Source: Cordilura impudica
Lineage: Eukaryota; Arthropoda; Insecta; Diptera; Scathophagidae
Assembly: GCA_963682025.1 (NCBI GenBank)
Contig: OY821517.1
Coordinates: 95,105,946-95,169,945 of the forward strand
Reading direction: 5' to 3'
Length of the DNA stretch: 64,000 nt
The position numbers were made by a program, and so were the translations under genes. Below are positions 38,201 through 51,200 of the stretch, in pieces. Position 1 is the first letter of the stretch. Each line of letters begins with the position of its first letter. The notes below the pieces were generated by a model. The model saw nothing but the letters and a program-made list of their open reading frames with translations. It was not told where the DNA came from and did not search any database.

Positions 38201-41200
38201 AAGTGTCTTGGTTTTCTAAAACGGTGTAAAAATTACTTCACTCATTCTGATCTCCTTAAAAACTATACCACTTACAGGGTAGGGTATCCAACTCTATTGA
38301 TTTATTGGAGCACTGTCGGAATATGGGTTGTGTAGCACTGTTCTATTGATATTACCATGGGAAATGTTCTTCTGAGATTACCGAACTTATTCCAAGTGCC
38401 CGAGTTTCGGTTCGCTCTACCCGCTTTTCTAGTAGATCACATCCGTTTGTAGTTTATTGTCCAGTTGACCGCACAACGCATTACAGAGAGAATTCGTTTA
38501 TCAGTCGAACTACCCGTATGTGGAATAAACTCCCCGCAGAGGTCTTTCCTGACAGTTATAATCTAATAAAATTTAAGCCAATTATCCACAAACACTACTC
38601 CGTCTTTCCTCCTTCCCATAGCCTATTTTCCGGAAATCAACACAATGCACTGCATTTGTAAGGGGCATCCCCTGAGTGTTGGTTAATAAAAATAAAAAAA
38701 TAGCCGTCCACATAACCAGCAGCTGAACGAATGCAGTAAGTGTGACAAGAGTAAAACGACGTCTTATAGTGGCTGGCTTAAACGACAGAATCCCCTCATA
38801 AAAGAAAAAATTTTGGGGTGGGATACAAATATGATAACTGAGCTTTCAAAGGCGCGCTCAGCTGGAGAACGTGCGTCGGATGCATGCTTAGTGCCAACAG
38901 TCCAACACGGGGGAGGTTCCGCAATGGTTTTGGGGTTACTTTGTTGGCGAAAATACTCAATAAACCCCAGTACAAAACTACCCAGAATCTGTAAAGTTAT
39001 GGAATGGCCACCACAGTCACCTGTGGACCTGTTCTACATCTAAAGAAGACCTGTGGAACAAACTGCAGGAAGCATGGAATAGATCACTGTAGAAACTTTG
39101 AAAAAATTGATTCAAAGGAAGCAAAACTTCGTCGTGAAATTATATGAAATGGTCACATTGATGAATGTAAAATTTAAGAATATATAGTTTCCAAAAATAG
39201 TTGTTTTCAATTTTAAGTTTTCATTGAAAAATAAAGGAGATATTGACATTTGAAATTTTTGGAGAAAGGGTGGCAAATACTTTTGTACGGTAGTATACAC
39301 ACATGATCTCAAACCGTATGTACCAGCAAAGCCATAGAGGCCAATCACTCTATGTTGAGCTCCATACATAACCCTATCCTGTGTAGTTTATGATTCAATA
39401 AAAAAAAAATCATGTGAGTCCGATCACAGGGGAGATGTGTAAACATCTGGTAATAAATAAAATGCAGAAAACAGCGAGAAAAAGGTTATTACATATCATA
39501 ATTTTTTCACCAAACAATCATGTCACACCGATTTGTCTTAAAGCTTACATGTTACGCGTAAGATCTTACGCTCACATATTACGCTGTTTTTGTGATTGTA
39601 TTGTGAATTAGAAATTTACTCCTCTGCGCGTATAGATGTTTACACATAAAAAAAAAAACAATTTTGAAAAAACTCTTTTCTGTTTAATTCGATCCTTTGG
39701 TGAATTTTAGGACACCCGTAGTTAGGTCTTTAAGGAATTAAAGTGGAAATATAAGTCTTTGGAGGACTTAAGGGAAAAGACATTAAGACTTTAAAAATTA
39801 CGTTTAACGATTTTCATTCAAAATATTGTTGGGGTTTATTTACAAATTAAAAATTAGGTATAAACAATTATTGTAATAAAATAATGATTTTCTTTTTAAT
39901 TAAAATAGACAAAAAAAAACCCCCCTGATGAAGTCAACAATAAATATTGCCGTAACGTTGGTATAAAATATGTAATAAAAATTTTTTATTTACATTAAAA
40001 CTTTAGGTCAAAATTAACTCAAATAAATAAACTACTAGAAAACTATTAAACTTGGCCAAAAAAATAATAATAGTATAAACAGAAAATAGTTTTTGAAATG
40101 AAAAGACTACATAGTTGAAAAAAAGATAAATAGATGCTTCCACATCTCATACTTTTTTCTAATTTCTAAAGATATTTTCTAAAATATAATATAGAATAGT
40201 TTCAGCTCTTATTTCTTGATAGAATTTTCAACATTATACTTACTACTTTTGTATTTTTCCCATTAAAGCCTGCAGTACCGCCTTAACTTCAGCTGTATTT
40301 TGTGGCACAAATGCCGGCTTAAAGGAATTTGCAAAAAGTGCCGTCAATTTCGATACTAATGTACTACCGCTTAAAGCTTCCGGTGGACTTATTATCGTTA
40401 CCACATCGGGTATAACGGAATCTTCACTGGCGAAAATGCGACTTAACTGATCCAGCAGCATTTTACGTGGTTCTACATTGGTGGGTGACAAACATGTCTC
40501 TAATACTGAGCGAGGTTCAGCACTTAAACTAAGTGACTGTTTCTTTTTACCAACACCCGGTGTATTACTGGATGTTCGAAATAATCGTGACCGTTTCTCA
40601 TTCGACACTGGGGTGGTAATGTTGGCGGTATTGCTATTTGCATTTTGACCAGCTGCTGCTTGCAAGTTGGTACTAGTATTTACTGGCGTTAGCTGATGTT
40701 GGAGCCGCATATAATTTTGATCTCCACGAGGTGGACTATTTTGGGGATCTGATGTCTGACCGTCGGTATAGGCGGTGTTTCCTTCATTACCAGAACTATC
40801 ATTACGATTATCACAAATACGATCTAGAGTGAAAAAGGATGGTATAAGAAAAGTTTAAATTTGTTGTATATAGAAATAATAATTAATGTACAACTAAAGT
40901 ATTAAATATTTTCGTAAACGAGATTTAATTTTCAATAGACATTTAGACAAATTTGTCTACTGGGAAGTGCATAAACATGTATAAGGAGAAACGTGCTTTT
41001 GACGTATTTTGCTTTTTTTAGGAAAACAACAAGTGAGAAGTGCATCAGATTTCGTTATTTCCAAAGCAAGAAGTAACAAAGAAACCATTGAAACAAAGTA
41101 GAGGTAGTCCCCGGTTTACGACCGAGATAGTTCCCGGACATTGGTCGTAAGTTGATTAAGTCGTAAGTAAAATAAGTAAAATACAACAAGAAAACAAGTA

Positions 41201-44200
41201 AGAAAATTATAGTCGGTCTAGACCGACTATACGATACCCTATACCATGCGTTTAGAAACCCTATCTCTTAGGCCCAACTAACTGGACATTGAAAATAAGC
41301 AAAAACCAAATTTGAGTGGGATTTTTATTAATTTTTTTGGCTGCAGATATGAAAAAGTTCATATCGGATGCTATATCTATAAAGGGACTAGGTCCAAAAA
41401 TGGACCGATCCTGATCATGTTTGGTAAAGTCTCTTGTATTTTGTTTTTTAATAGATTTAAGTGAATATCGGGAAGCAGCTCTATATGGGGTCAAAGGGAT
41501 CATTTTTGGACTACTCATTAGTGGATGTAATGAACGCATACAAACCCAATTTGAGTAAGATCTATATGACAATTTGGATCTTATGGCAATTTATGTCGAT
41601 TTCATATGGGTAATTTGTATGGGTGCTAGGTCTGAACATGGACCGATTCTCACCATTTTCAATAGCGTTCATCCCATGGCCGATAAAAGCTTATATACCA
41701 AATTTCGTCAAAATATATTCGTATTTGCGACCTGCAGTTTGATTACAAGCTTTACATGGACACACAGACGGACGGACGGACGGACATTGTTAAATCAACT
41801 CAGAAAGTGATTCTGATTCGATCGGTATAATTAAAGATGGGTCTAGGTCAAATATTTTTGGTTGTTACAAACAGCAGCACAAAGTCATTATACCCAAACC
41901 ACATAGTGGTATAGGGTATAATGATTAATATGTATACATACTGAAATGAATCGCATTTTTTGTTTTTTATGCAATTTTTTTCTTATATTTTTAGGAATCC
42001 CCACAACTGTTTGTGTTACCATAAAATGGTCGTAAGTGTGAATAGTCGTAAGTCGATCGGTCGTAACTCGAGGACTACCTGTAGATTAAATATAAACAGA
42101 ATTACTCATTGTCAATCTTTAGGATTGCAAAAAAAAAAAAAAATATTTTGAGACTTTTTAAATAAAATACAGAAAAATTTAATTTTAAAAAACGTAATAT
42201 AGCTGCTCAGATCTGAATTTAGAGAAAACGAAAAAAAATCTTTATGTTAAGGCAGACTACATAAAGTCTGGAAAGCTTAAAAGGAAAAAATCTCAACACA
42301 CGTTTTTCAGTTATTATGCATTTGTTGTTAATTTGATTAAAATGAGTAATTAAATAGAAGTACGTACTAACGGCCGTATTCATAATGAAAAGTTAGCTGC
42401 TGCTTACATGTCGCGCTCAACGAGGTTCTTACTAGTCAACCGATTAGCCTTAGTTTTTAGTTAGCAGATAGTTTGTTTATAATCAATTTTTTGTTATTAT
42501 CTAATAGCTTTAAAAACAACTCTGAAAATTGTAATACCACCATATTTCTTGCATTAATGCCATCTGATATAATGAAATCAACTCTGTTTACTTTTCAATT
42601 TGTGTGATTTCACTCCTTAATTTTTTTAAATTTATATTTACAAGTGTTAAGTTTACGACAAAATTATTTTAATTTGAAAATTATTGAAAATAAAATGTTT
42701 ACAAGATCCGCCAAGTAAAAAATATTTGTCTGCACTTAAAAATTATTTATATATTTTGTTTTGCTTAATCTGACACACATCAGCTGTTTTAACACAGTCC
42801 GTGTTTGAAAGGTTGTTGATCTGAGTTTAGCAAACGCAGCAGCAAGTGCATTATAAATAATACGCATGCTAAATACTCCATAAGTTTTCATTATAAATAC
42901 GGCCGTAAAACTACAAAACGTTGGTAAGAATCGTAAAATAAACGAGCATAACGAACAATAAATAAAACAAATGGGGTGATCCAAGCATTTTGCCGCTAGA
43001 CTGCGTAACTTATGATATATATTTGCAATAGTAAAGTGCAGTGATTTCATCGATATCGCTTTCGGTACTACACCATTTCCAAATATGTTTCAGAAAATAT
43101 CAATTGATTTCCAGAAATTATTAATTGTATTTCTGAAAACATTGATTTTTGGAAATGATCGAATGTATTCAGAAAACATCAATTGATTTTCAGAATTTAT
43201 CAATTGTATTTTAGAAAATGTGAATTAATTTTCAGAAATGATCAAATATATGTGAGAAATTATCAAATGTATTTCAGAAATTATGGAATATATTGCAGAA
43301 AATATCAAATATATTTCAGAAAATATAAATTAAATTTTATAGATTTTAGAATCAAAAAGCAGTTAACTCTACAATACCCACAAATTTTTACTGTTTCTAT
43401 TATACAGTAGAAAAGAAAACTAACAAGGGAAGAGTCCTCTCAGCTACAATATAAAAAATCCGGGCAGAAGAGATTTTGAGAAAATTACGTTTAAAGATTA
43501 CAAGAAATATTTCAAATGAGTTCTGATTTTTTATTTTTTTTTTTAATTCAATTTATATTTTCTGAAATTCAATTGATAATTCATTTATAGACTGGCTTTT
43601 GATATTTTAATGAGAAAGATTTTAATAATGAGATTTTAACAAAAATAAATATTAAAGCATCAGAAGATAATGATGGCAATGTCGAATTTAATATCAAAGT
43701 CGAGCTGAGACACTAGTCTCAGTCTTAATGAGATATTTTCAAATTTACAATTTTGTAAATATTTAAAAAAAAAAGAACTGCTTTTCATTTTATATACTCA
43801 TATAGTCGTAAATTAAACAACTCAAAATAAAATGTTCCAATTAATTTACACATTATCTGCATCTGTAACTGCTAGCTTCAAATTTTCTAGCACTCTAGAG
43901 ACTAGCACATACAAGTGTAAAGCTAAGACACATTTTAAATAGCGCAATTATTCATGTTCATCACATAATTAATTGGATTGTGGTTAAACTTTCTGTAGTA
44001 TGCACAGTATTGATAATTCATATGCAGGCTTATTTTTGGACTACATCTATAAATAATACTCTCTCTGGTGTCGTGGTTGGAAATGATACATTAGACCTTT
44101 CACGAACTACATTGTCTTGTGGTATTTGTATATAGTCAGTATGCTGTTTTAGCTTGAAAGATATAAATAATTGTATATTTTGTAATTTTTGAAGTAGTTT

Positions 44201-46240
44201 TATATACGGCCATGGAGTAAATATAAAAATAAGCTTTTTGATATATAATTTTTTAAAAATACTACGAGAGCTCTATGACCAGTACCAGCCCTTGGCAATA
44301 TAAACCCAAGATGATGACCCGAAATCGAGTGCCGTGACATAAATATTTATATTTTCTGTATGTATTTATTTTGAACAATGAACAAGAAACTCTAAATTAC
44401 GCTCAGCATATGTATATGTATAAATTTATGTGAAGATCGGGGGATATATGGGGTATATAAGTACTCCTAAAATGTTACCGTCAAAACGTGTAATATGTAC
44501 CTTCAGCTTACCATTAATATAACTAAACTTTATTGTGACACTCAATGTCAGCAAAAGGCTGACTTGAAATTGTCTTATTCTAATTTCTTCTCATATTTTT
44601 CAATGATTTTTCTTGTCTATTCTTTACGATCTTTTCGCCTTATTATTACTTTAAAATATCCTGCGCTAGGATTCTTAACATTACTTAAAAAAAAAAATAA
44701 GAATCGGTCTAGACCGACTATACGATACCCCATAGCATGTGGATGCTATATTATTTGGGGACTTGGTCGAAAAAGTTTACGATCCTGCAAAAACATATAC
44801 AAAACAAATTTGAGAAAAATCTGTGCAATATTTTTCTGACAGATTTAAGTGGAAGCACCTAAACCCTACAGGGTTTATTTTTGAATACCGAACAATGTGT
44901 GGGTCATTTGTATGGGGACTATGTCTGAACATGCACCGGTTTTCACCAATTTAAATAGCGTTCGTTATGTGGCCGTTAAGACTTACATAATGCATTAAAA
45001 TCTGTTCATATTTGCGACCTGTAGTTTGAGCACAAGTTTTATATGGACACGCAGAAGGATAGACAGACAGACAGACGGATGGATGCACAGACGGAAGCAG
45101 AAGTGATTCTGAGTTTGGTAGTTACAAAAATCAGCAAAACCTCATTATACCCTGACCACATAGTGCTATAGTTTATAAAAAATTCGAAATACTTCTTTTC
45201 TATTATTTTCTTAAATACTTTCGGCCGTATTTATAATGAAAACTTGTGTAGTATCTAGCATGAGTATTATTTATAATACACTTACTGCTGCGTTTGTTAA
45301 ACTTAGATCAACAACCTTTCAAACACTGAATAAGTGTGTTAAAACAGCTGATGTGTGTCAAATTAAGTTCAAACAAATATTTTTTACTTTGCTGATCTTT
45401 TAAACATTTTTTTTCCCATAATTTTCAAATTAAAATAAATTTGTCTTACAAGTTAAAAAAATGAAGGAGCGAAATCACACAAATTGAAATGTAAACAGAG
45501 TTGGTTTTCACTATATCAGGTGGCATTAATGCAAAAATATTTGGTGGCATTACAAATTTCAAATTTTAAAGCTATTGACAACAAAAGCTAGATGACAACA
45601 AAAAATTGATTATAAATAAACTATGTGCTAACTAATAACTAAGGCTAATCGGTTGACTAGTAAGACCTCGTTTAGCGCGACATGTAAACAGCAGCTAACT
45701 TTTCATTATGAATTCGGGGGTTTGTGCTTTTAAGTGATTTATAAGTATATATGATAGATAATCCAAAAATAGAAATATGTATAACAATTTTCGTGTTTGT
45801 TAGTGCCTTATCTTCTGAGATTATTACAAAATAAACAAGTAACAGTGTTAAATTCGGCTGGGCCGAATCTTTGATACCCTCCACCTTTTTCATTTTCAAT
45901 TTTCATTTTTTTTTTATCATTTTCCATTTTTCAATTTTCATCTTTTGTTTTTCATTTTTAGTTTTTCATTTTTAATTTCTCATTTTCCACTTTTCATTTT
46001 TCAATTTTCATTTTCCATTTTCCATTTTTAATTTTTCATTTTCCGTTTTACATTTTTAATTTTCCGTTTTCCATTTTTCATTTTCCGTTTTCCATTTTTC
46101 ATTTTCCATTTTTCATTTTTATATTTTCATTTTTCATTTTAATTTTTCATTCTTCATTTATCATTTTCCATTTATCATTTTTCATTTTCCAATATTCATT
46201 TTTCATTTTTAATTTTCCATTTTTAACTTTTCGTTTTCCG

Positions 46241-46271
<31 letters not shown>

Positions 46272-46489
46272 TTCATTTTCCATTTTTCAATTTTATTTTT
46301 TCATTTTACATTTTTTATTTTTCATTTTTCGTTTTCCGTATTCCATTTTTCATATTTCATTTTTAATTTTTCATTTTCCATTTTGCATTTTTCATTTTCC
46401 ATTTTTCATTTGGCATTTTTAATTTAAAATTTTTCATTTTCCATTTTCCATTTTTCATTTTTCACTTTCAATTTTCCATTTTTATTTTT

Positions 46490-46523
<34 letters not shown>

Positions 46524-46575
46524 CCAATATTCATTTTTCATTTTTAATTTTTCATTTTCCATTTTTAACTTTTCG

Positions 46576-46606
<31 letters not shown>

Positions 46607-48218
46607 TTCAATTTTATTTTTTAATTTTCCATTTTTTATTTTTCGTTTTCCGTATTCCATTTTTTCATTTTCCATTTTCCATTTTTCATATTTCATTTTC
46701 CATTTTTCATTTTCCATTTTTTATTTTTAATTTTCCATTTTTCATTTTCCATTTTGCATTTTTCATTTTTCATTTTTCATTTTCCATTTCTCATTTTCCA
46801 TTTTTAATTTTTCATTTTCCATTTTTAATTTTTCATTTTCCACTTTTCATTTTTCATTTTCCATTATCCATTTTCGATTTTCAATTTTTCATGTTTCATT
46901 TTCCATTTTTCATTTTCCATTTTTCATTTTCCATTTTTCATTTTTAATTTTTCAATTTTCATTTTTCATTTTTCATTTTTTATTTTCCATTTTCCATTTT
47001 TTATTTTTATTAATTTTTAATTTTTAATATTTAATTTTAATGATAAAAAATATGCGGTAAAACTTGCTTAGGCCAATGTGACACGTGCAGTATTAATATA
47101 CACACAACTGTAATGACTTCAACAATACGAAGAATTACAACATATACAATATATCTTAAGAAAAACAACAAACACACTGAAAAATTTTATTTTTTCAAGA
47201 GTTTTTTCTAAGTTTCATTCATAGCTCGTGAACCCTTTGACCGATTTTGACGATTTTAAATAGCAACTCCTTTGTGATGTTAATAAATGATTTTATACTA
47301 TACAAAAACGAACGGTCTAGCTTAGATATTGACGGCGTGATCATGATTTCCACAGACAGACGGACAGAAGGTCATCGGTAAATCAACTTCCCTTGTTATA
47401 AGGATCAAGAAAATATATTTTTTTGGGGTCTCAGGAATTTATTTCGATGCGTTACAAACGGAATGACAAACCTATATATACCCTCTGCCACTGAGGTGTG
47501 GAGGGTATAAAAACTGTACGGCATAAAAACTTATTATTAGACACTGGTTAAACCACATCATTTTTCTCCTTTACTTTCAATCAGAAAAACCTTAGTGTCG
47601 ACGGATGAAAAATCAATATAATTTTGCAAATTTTTACATAATCAAGAAATAGTTTAAAAAACCCTTAAAATTTTATATATTTTCCTAAAAAAACTAACCA
47701 AAAATTAACCTTTATTAAGGAAGTTTTAATCTTTAAGCAATTCATGAGCGATACCTTTCATCTTTTTCAAGCAAATTTATATACTTAAAAATTTTCAATA
47801 ATTTTAATTCAAAACATAAATTATTCGAATTAAAAACGAGTAAACTGCAAAACTTGAATTATTTAAAAAAAAATAACTGGATTGAAAACGAGTCGAAAGT
47901 AAGAATATACATATATCATTATTATTTTATTATTATTTTTTTTTTATCGAAAAAAACAAGTAAGGGTATTAAATTCGGCTATGCCGCATATTTGATACCC
48001 TCTACAAATGTAAAGAAAATATTTGAAAAAGTAAACAATCTGGTTTACTTAATACAGTGCCAGCTCGCTAAGCCGAAGTATGTAATCCGAATTATCCAGT
48101 AATCAGAAATGAATTTATGTGACGCGTTACATACTCCATAGTCCGCATTTATTGCAGCTCGCTAAACCGAGTTTGTGTTTTTTTAATCTTCTGTTTTTTA
48201 TTGCTGTCTAGGTTTGCT

Positions 48219-48255
<37 letters not shown>

Positions 48256-51200
48256 ACAAAGAATGGAATTTTATAAAAACGAGACATCATTGAGATGCAG
48301 ATCCTACTATGATTTATGTTGTACATATGTGTACATATGTTTTGTGTCTTGCTGCAATTAGTTCTGTTATTGAATGGCATTTTACGCGAAAACATCAATT
48401 TAAATTCAGTATAATATGGCAGAAAACGTCACATCAAACGCTATTCTTAGCTGATAAGCCTAAAGTAATAGAAGCAATAAATTGTACACAATCTGGAAAG
48501 ACTTCAGCAAAGAAATTTAGTGACATATAAAAAATTTTTTGTAACAAATGTATTCTACAAAAATTACAAATTTTTTTTTTTTAAGATTTGCTGGCAATTC
48601 TGATTGCAAACTTTTAAAACAGCGCAATACACTCAAATCGGGAGATAATGAAGAACTTGGTTTGAAGCGAAGCGGGCACGGCATCACACCATTTCTGCAG
48701 AAATTTTGCGACAAAAAGCAAAACCACTTTATCGAAAAATGTATCCAAATCAATCATCTAAAGCTAGAAACAGATGATAGAAAAATAATAACTATGATGT
48801 TATCGCAGTTGAAAATCTGTTTGTAATAGTAATAGTAATAGTATTATCCAACCCATGGATCAGAACGCGTTACGACTAACTAAACTGTATTACAAAAATA
48901 TCACTTGTGTGAATGTGTAAATTCTGTAGCGCACGATTCAGACATCTTTATGATGTTTGAAGGAAGCTTGTGAATTGCCTAATTCTTCTATAAAGTCTTG
49001 TTAGAAGCATATTGATTCTCAGAGATGGACTTCAGAGGATAACATCCCACTATCGTTATTACAATAAGAATTGCTTGAGAATGATTCTGCGGACTGTTTT
49101 AGTAGTAGTTCAGAACCAGATATAAAAGATGTAGAAGGAGAGCCTATTATGATAAAACACGTTAAAAATCGCAAAGCTGGGCAGGCTTTAAATGCAGTAG
49201 AATCTCGAAAAAGTTAAACAAGTCAAATTGAGATGTTTTCCCATAAATTTTTTCGTTGGCTAAACATCTCAATTGAGATGTTTAAATCTTAAACACCTCA
49301 AAAACCGAAAATATGACAGAGTTGTATTTAACTTTGCGCATGTTCAGTGCAATATTACTCATGTTTGCCAAGTTGGCATCCTTGTTTTTTTAACATTACT
49401 ATTAAAGTGTCATTACAATCAAAAAAATACAATACAAAATACAATACAAAAATGAAAATAACGCATCTATATTGATAATTTCATCATTAATATAATTTAA
49501 GTAGTTGGGCGCCAATTTAATGATATTATTTTTTATCAATTTTCAAAATTTTATAACTTTTCAATTGTTTTTTATTTTGGAAACAGCTGTTCAATTTGCT
49601 GAAATGTTTAACTTAAACACACTAAATCAAGTGTGAACGACTGTGTTTTGTTTTGCAAAACATGAGCTAAAACACCTCAAAATATCGTAGTGTGAACACC
49701 ATATTAGAAACACAAAAGAAACTTAAATTTAATTTGTACCGACTGAAAGAAATTTTATATTATTTTGTGGCGAGTGGTTTAAAGATGCAGTCGAGACTCG
49801 TCTTTTATGTAATACCTCTTGACCATTGTCGTGCGCATATTCACAAGGTCCGCTACCTGATTTGCATCGTTATTATTTTCAAACCATTTTATCAATATAA
49901 TGATGCTTTCAAATGCTTTCGAGAAGCTCACTTTTGGTGGTTGAATATCTTGCTCGATAACTAACTCATCGTTATCACTATCGGACACTTCGAAATTACC
50001 GTTATTTTCCGTAATTTGATCCTTTTTTCAATTTTCAATGTCATCAATACTGATGTTAACATTATCACCCACCTTGATCAACAATTGAACTTCTCGAAGT
50101 GTATCGTCGTAAGCACTATTTGATACAATCAATCCTGACAATGGAGTATCGTCCGCACTATCGTATTGATCATCATTCCACCTTTTTTATGTTATTCAAC
50201 ACTTTTATAAGAACAGCTTGGGGCAATTCATCCCACACTGATTTTAGAAGCAAAATAGCATCACGAATTGTATGTTCCTTAAAAATATTTTCAATTGAAA
50301 TGTTTTCTTGTGAGACAATGTTGCATAACAATTTACTTCGATACCCTAACTTGACCAATCTTATTGATCATGATCCATGGGCTGCAAAACCACTGTTACG
50401 TTAGGTGGTAGAAGCATTTATACAATGTTTCCATCATCAGACTGTAGCATGTCAATTGGCTTATGTGCAGTAAAGTTATCGATCAACAACAATGCCTTTG
50501 GTGTTAATTATTTACAGCACAAAATTTGTGAACCTGCAAATATTTTTATTTCATAAATAAAAGTTCAAAAATTAAAGCAAAAAAATAAAATTACATACCT
50601 TTATAAATGAATGATGGAACCAGTTAAAGAATAACTGTGAATTCATCCACGAGTTCTTCGAATTGGCGTATTCCAATGGGTTTTCGAATCCCTTAAAGCA
50701 ACGTGGATTAGCAGTTTTACCAATCACCAACGGCTTCAACTTGTGCGGATCATCTGCGTTTGCACAAAACAAAAATTTGATTCTTTCCTTTAAAATTTTT
50801 CGGTCAGGTGCGGTCCAAATTCATCTGTGTTATAAAGCTGCGAGTCAGAGACGACCATTTCATCAATATTTGCTCGTAAATTACATCCGACGTATCGCTT
50901 GAAAGGATTTTTTCACAAATTTTTAGATGGCGAATACACCGTGCCGTTTCTTAAAATTTGCCAACCATCCATCACTGGCATTAAAATCTTTTCCAAGGTG
51001 CTGTATAGCGAATTCGTGCTTAGCTCTTTATTTTAAAATTGGACCAGTTATTGAACAATTACGCTGTCGTTGGTACAAGAACCATTTATACAAGTTTGCC
51101 TCAACATCAGCATACTCCGCTTTATGTAGGGTTTTCTTGTGTGCTTTTCATATGTGTTCGCAACAGCCTCGAAAACGTTTTTATTTTATTTGTGATATTG

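Noticed and set aside
43183..43410. 75-codon frame with a YFRKYQI heptapeptide repeat, suggestive of a repeat protein
   Set aside because: The repeat follows from the 21-bp minisatellite unit. No start context and no homology evident.
47514..47954. Possible gene between the two family B repeats
   Set aside because: Only AT-rich DNA with stops in all frames.
48219..48250. Long poly-T tract as a possible retroposon tail
   Set aside because: No retroposed body adjoins it. It lies within the Tigger element, and homopolymer tracts are common throughout the window.
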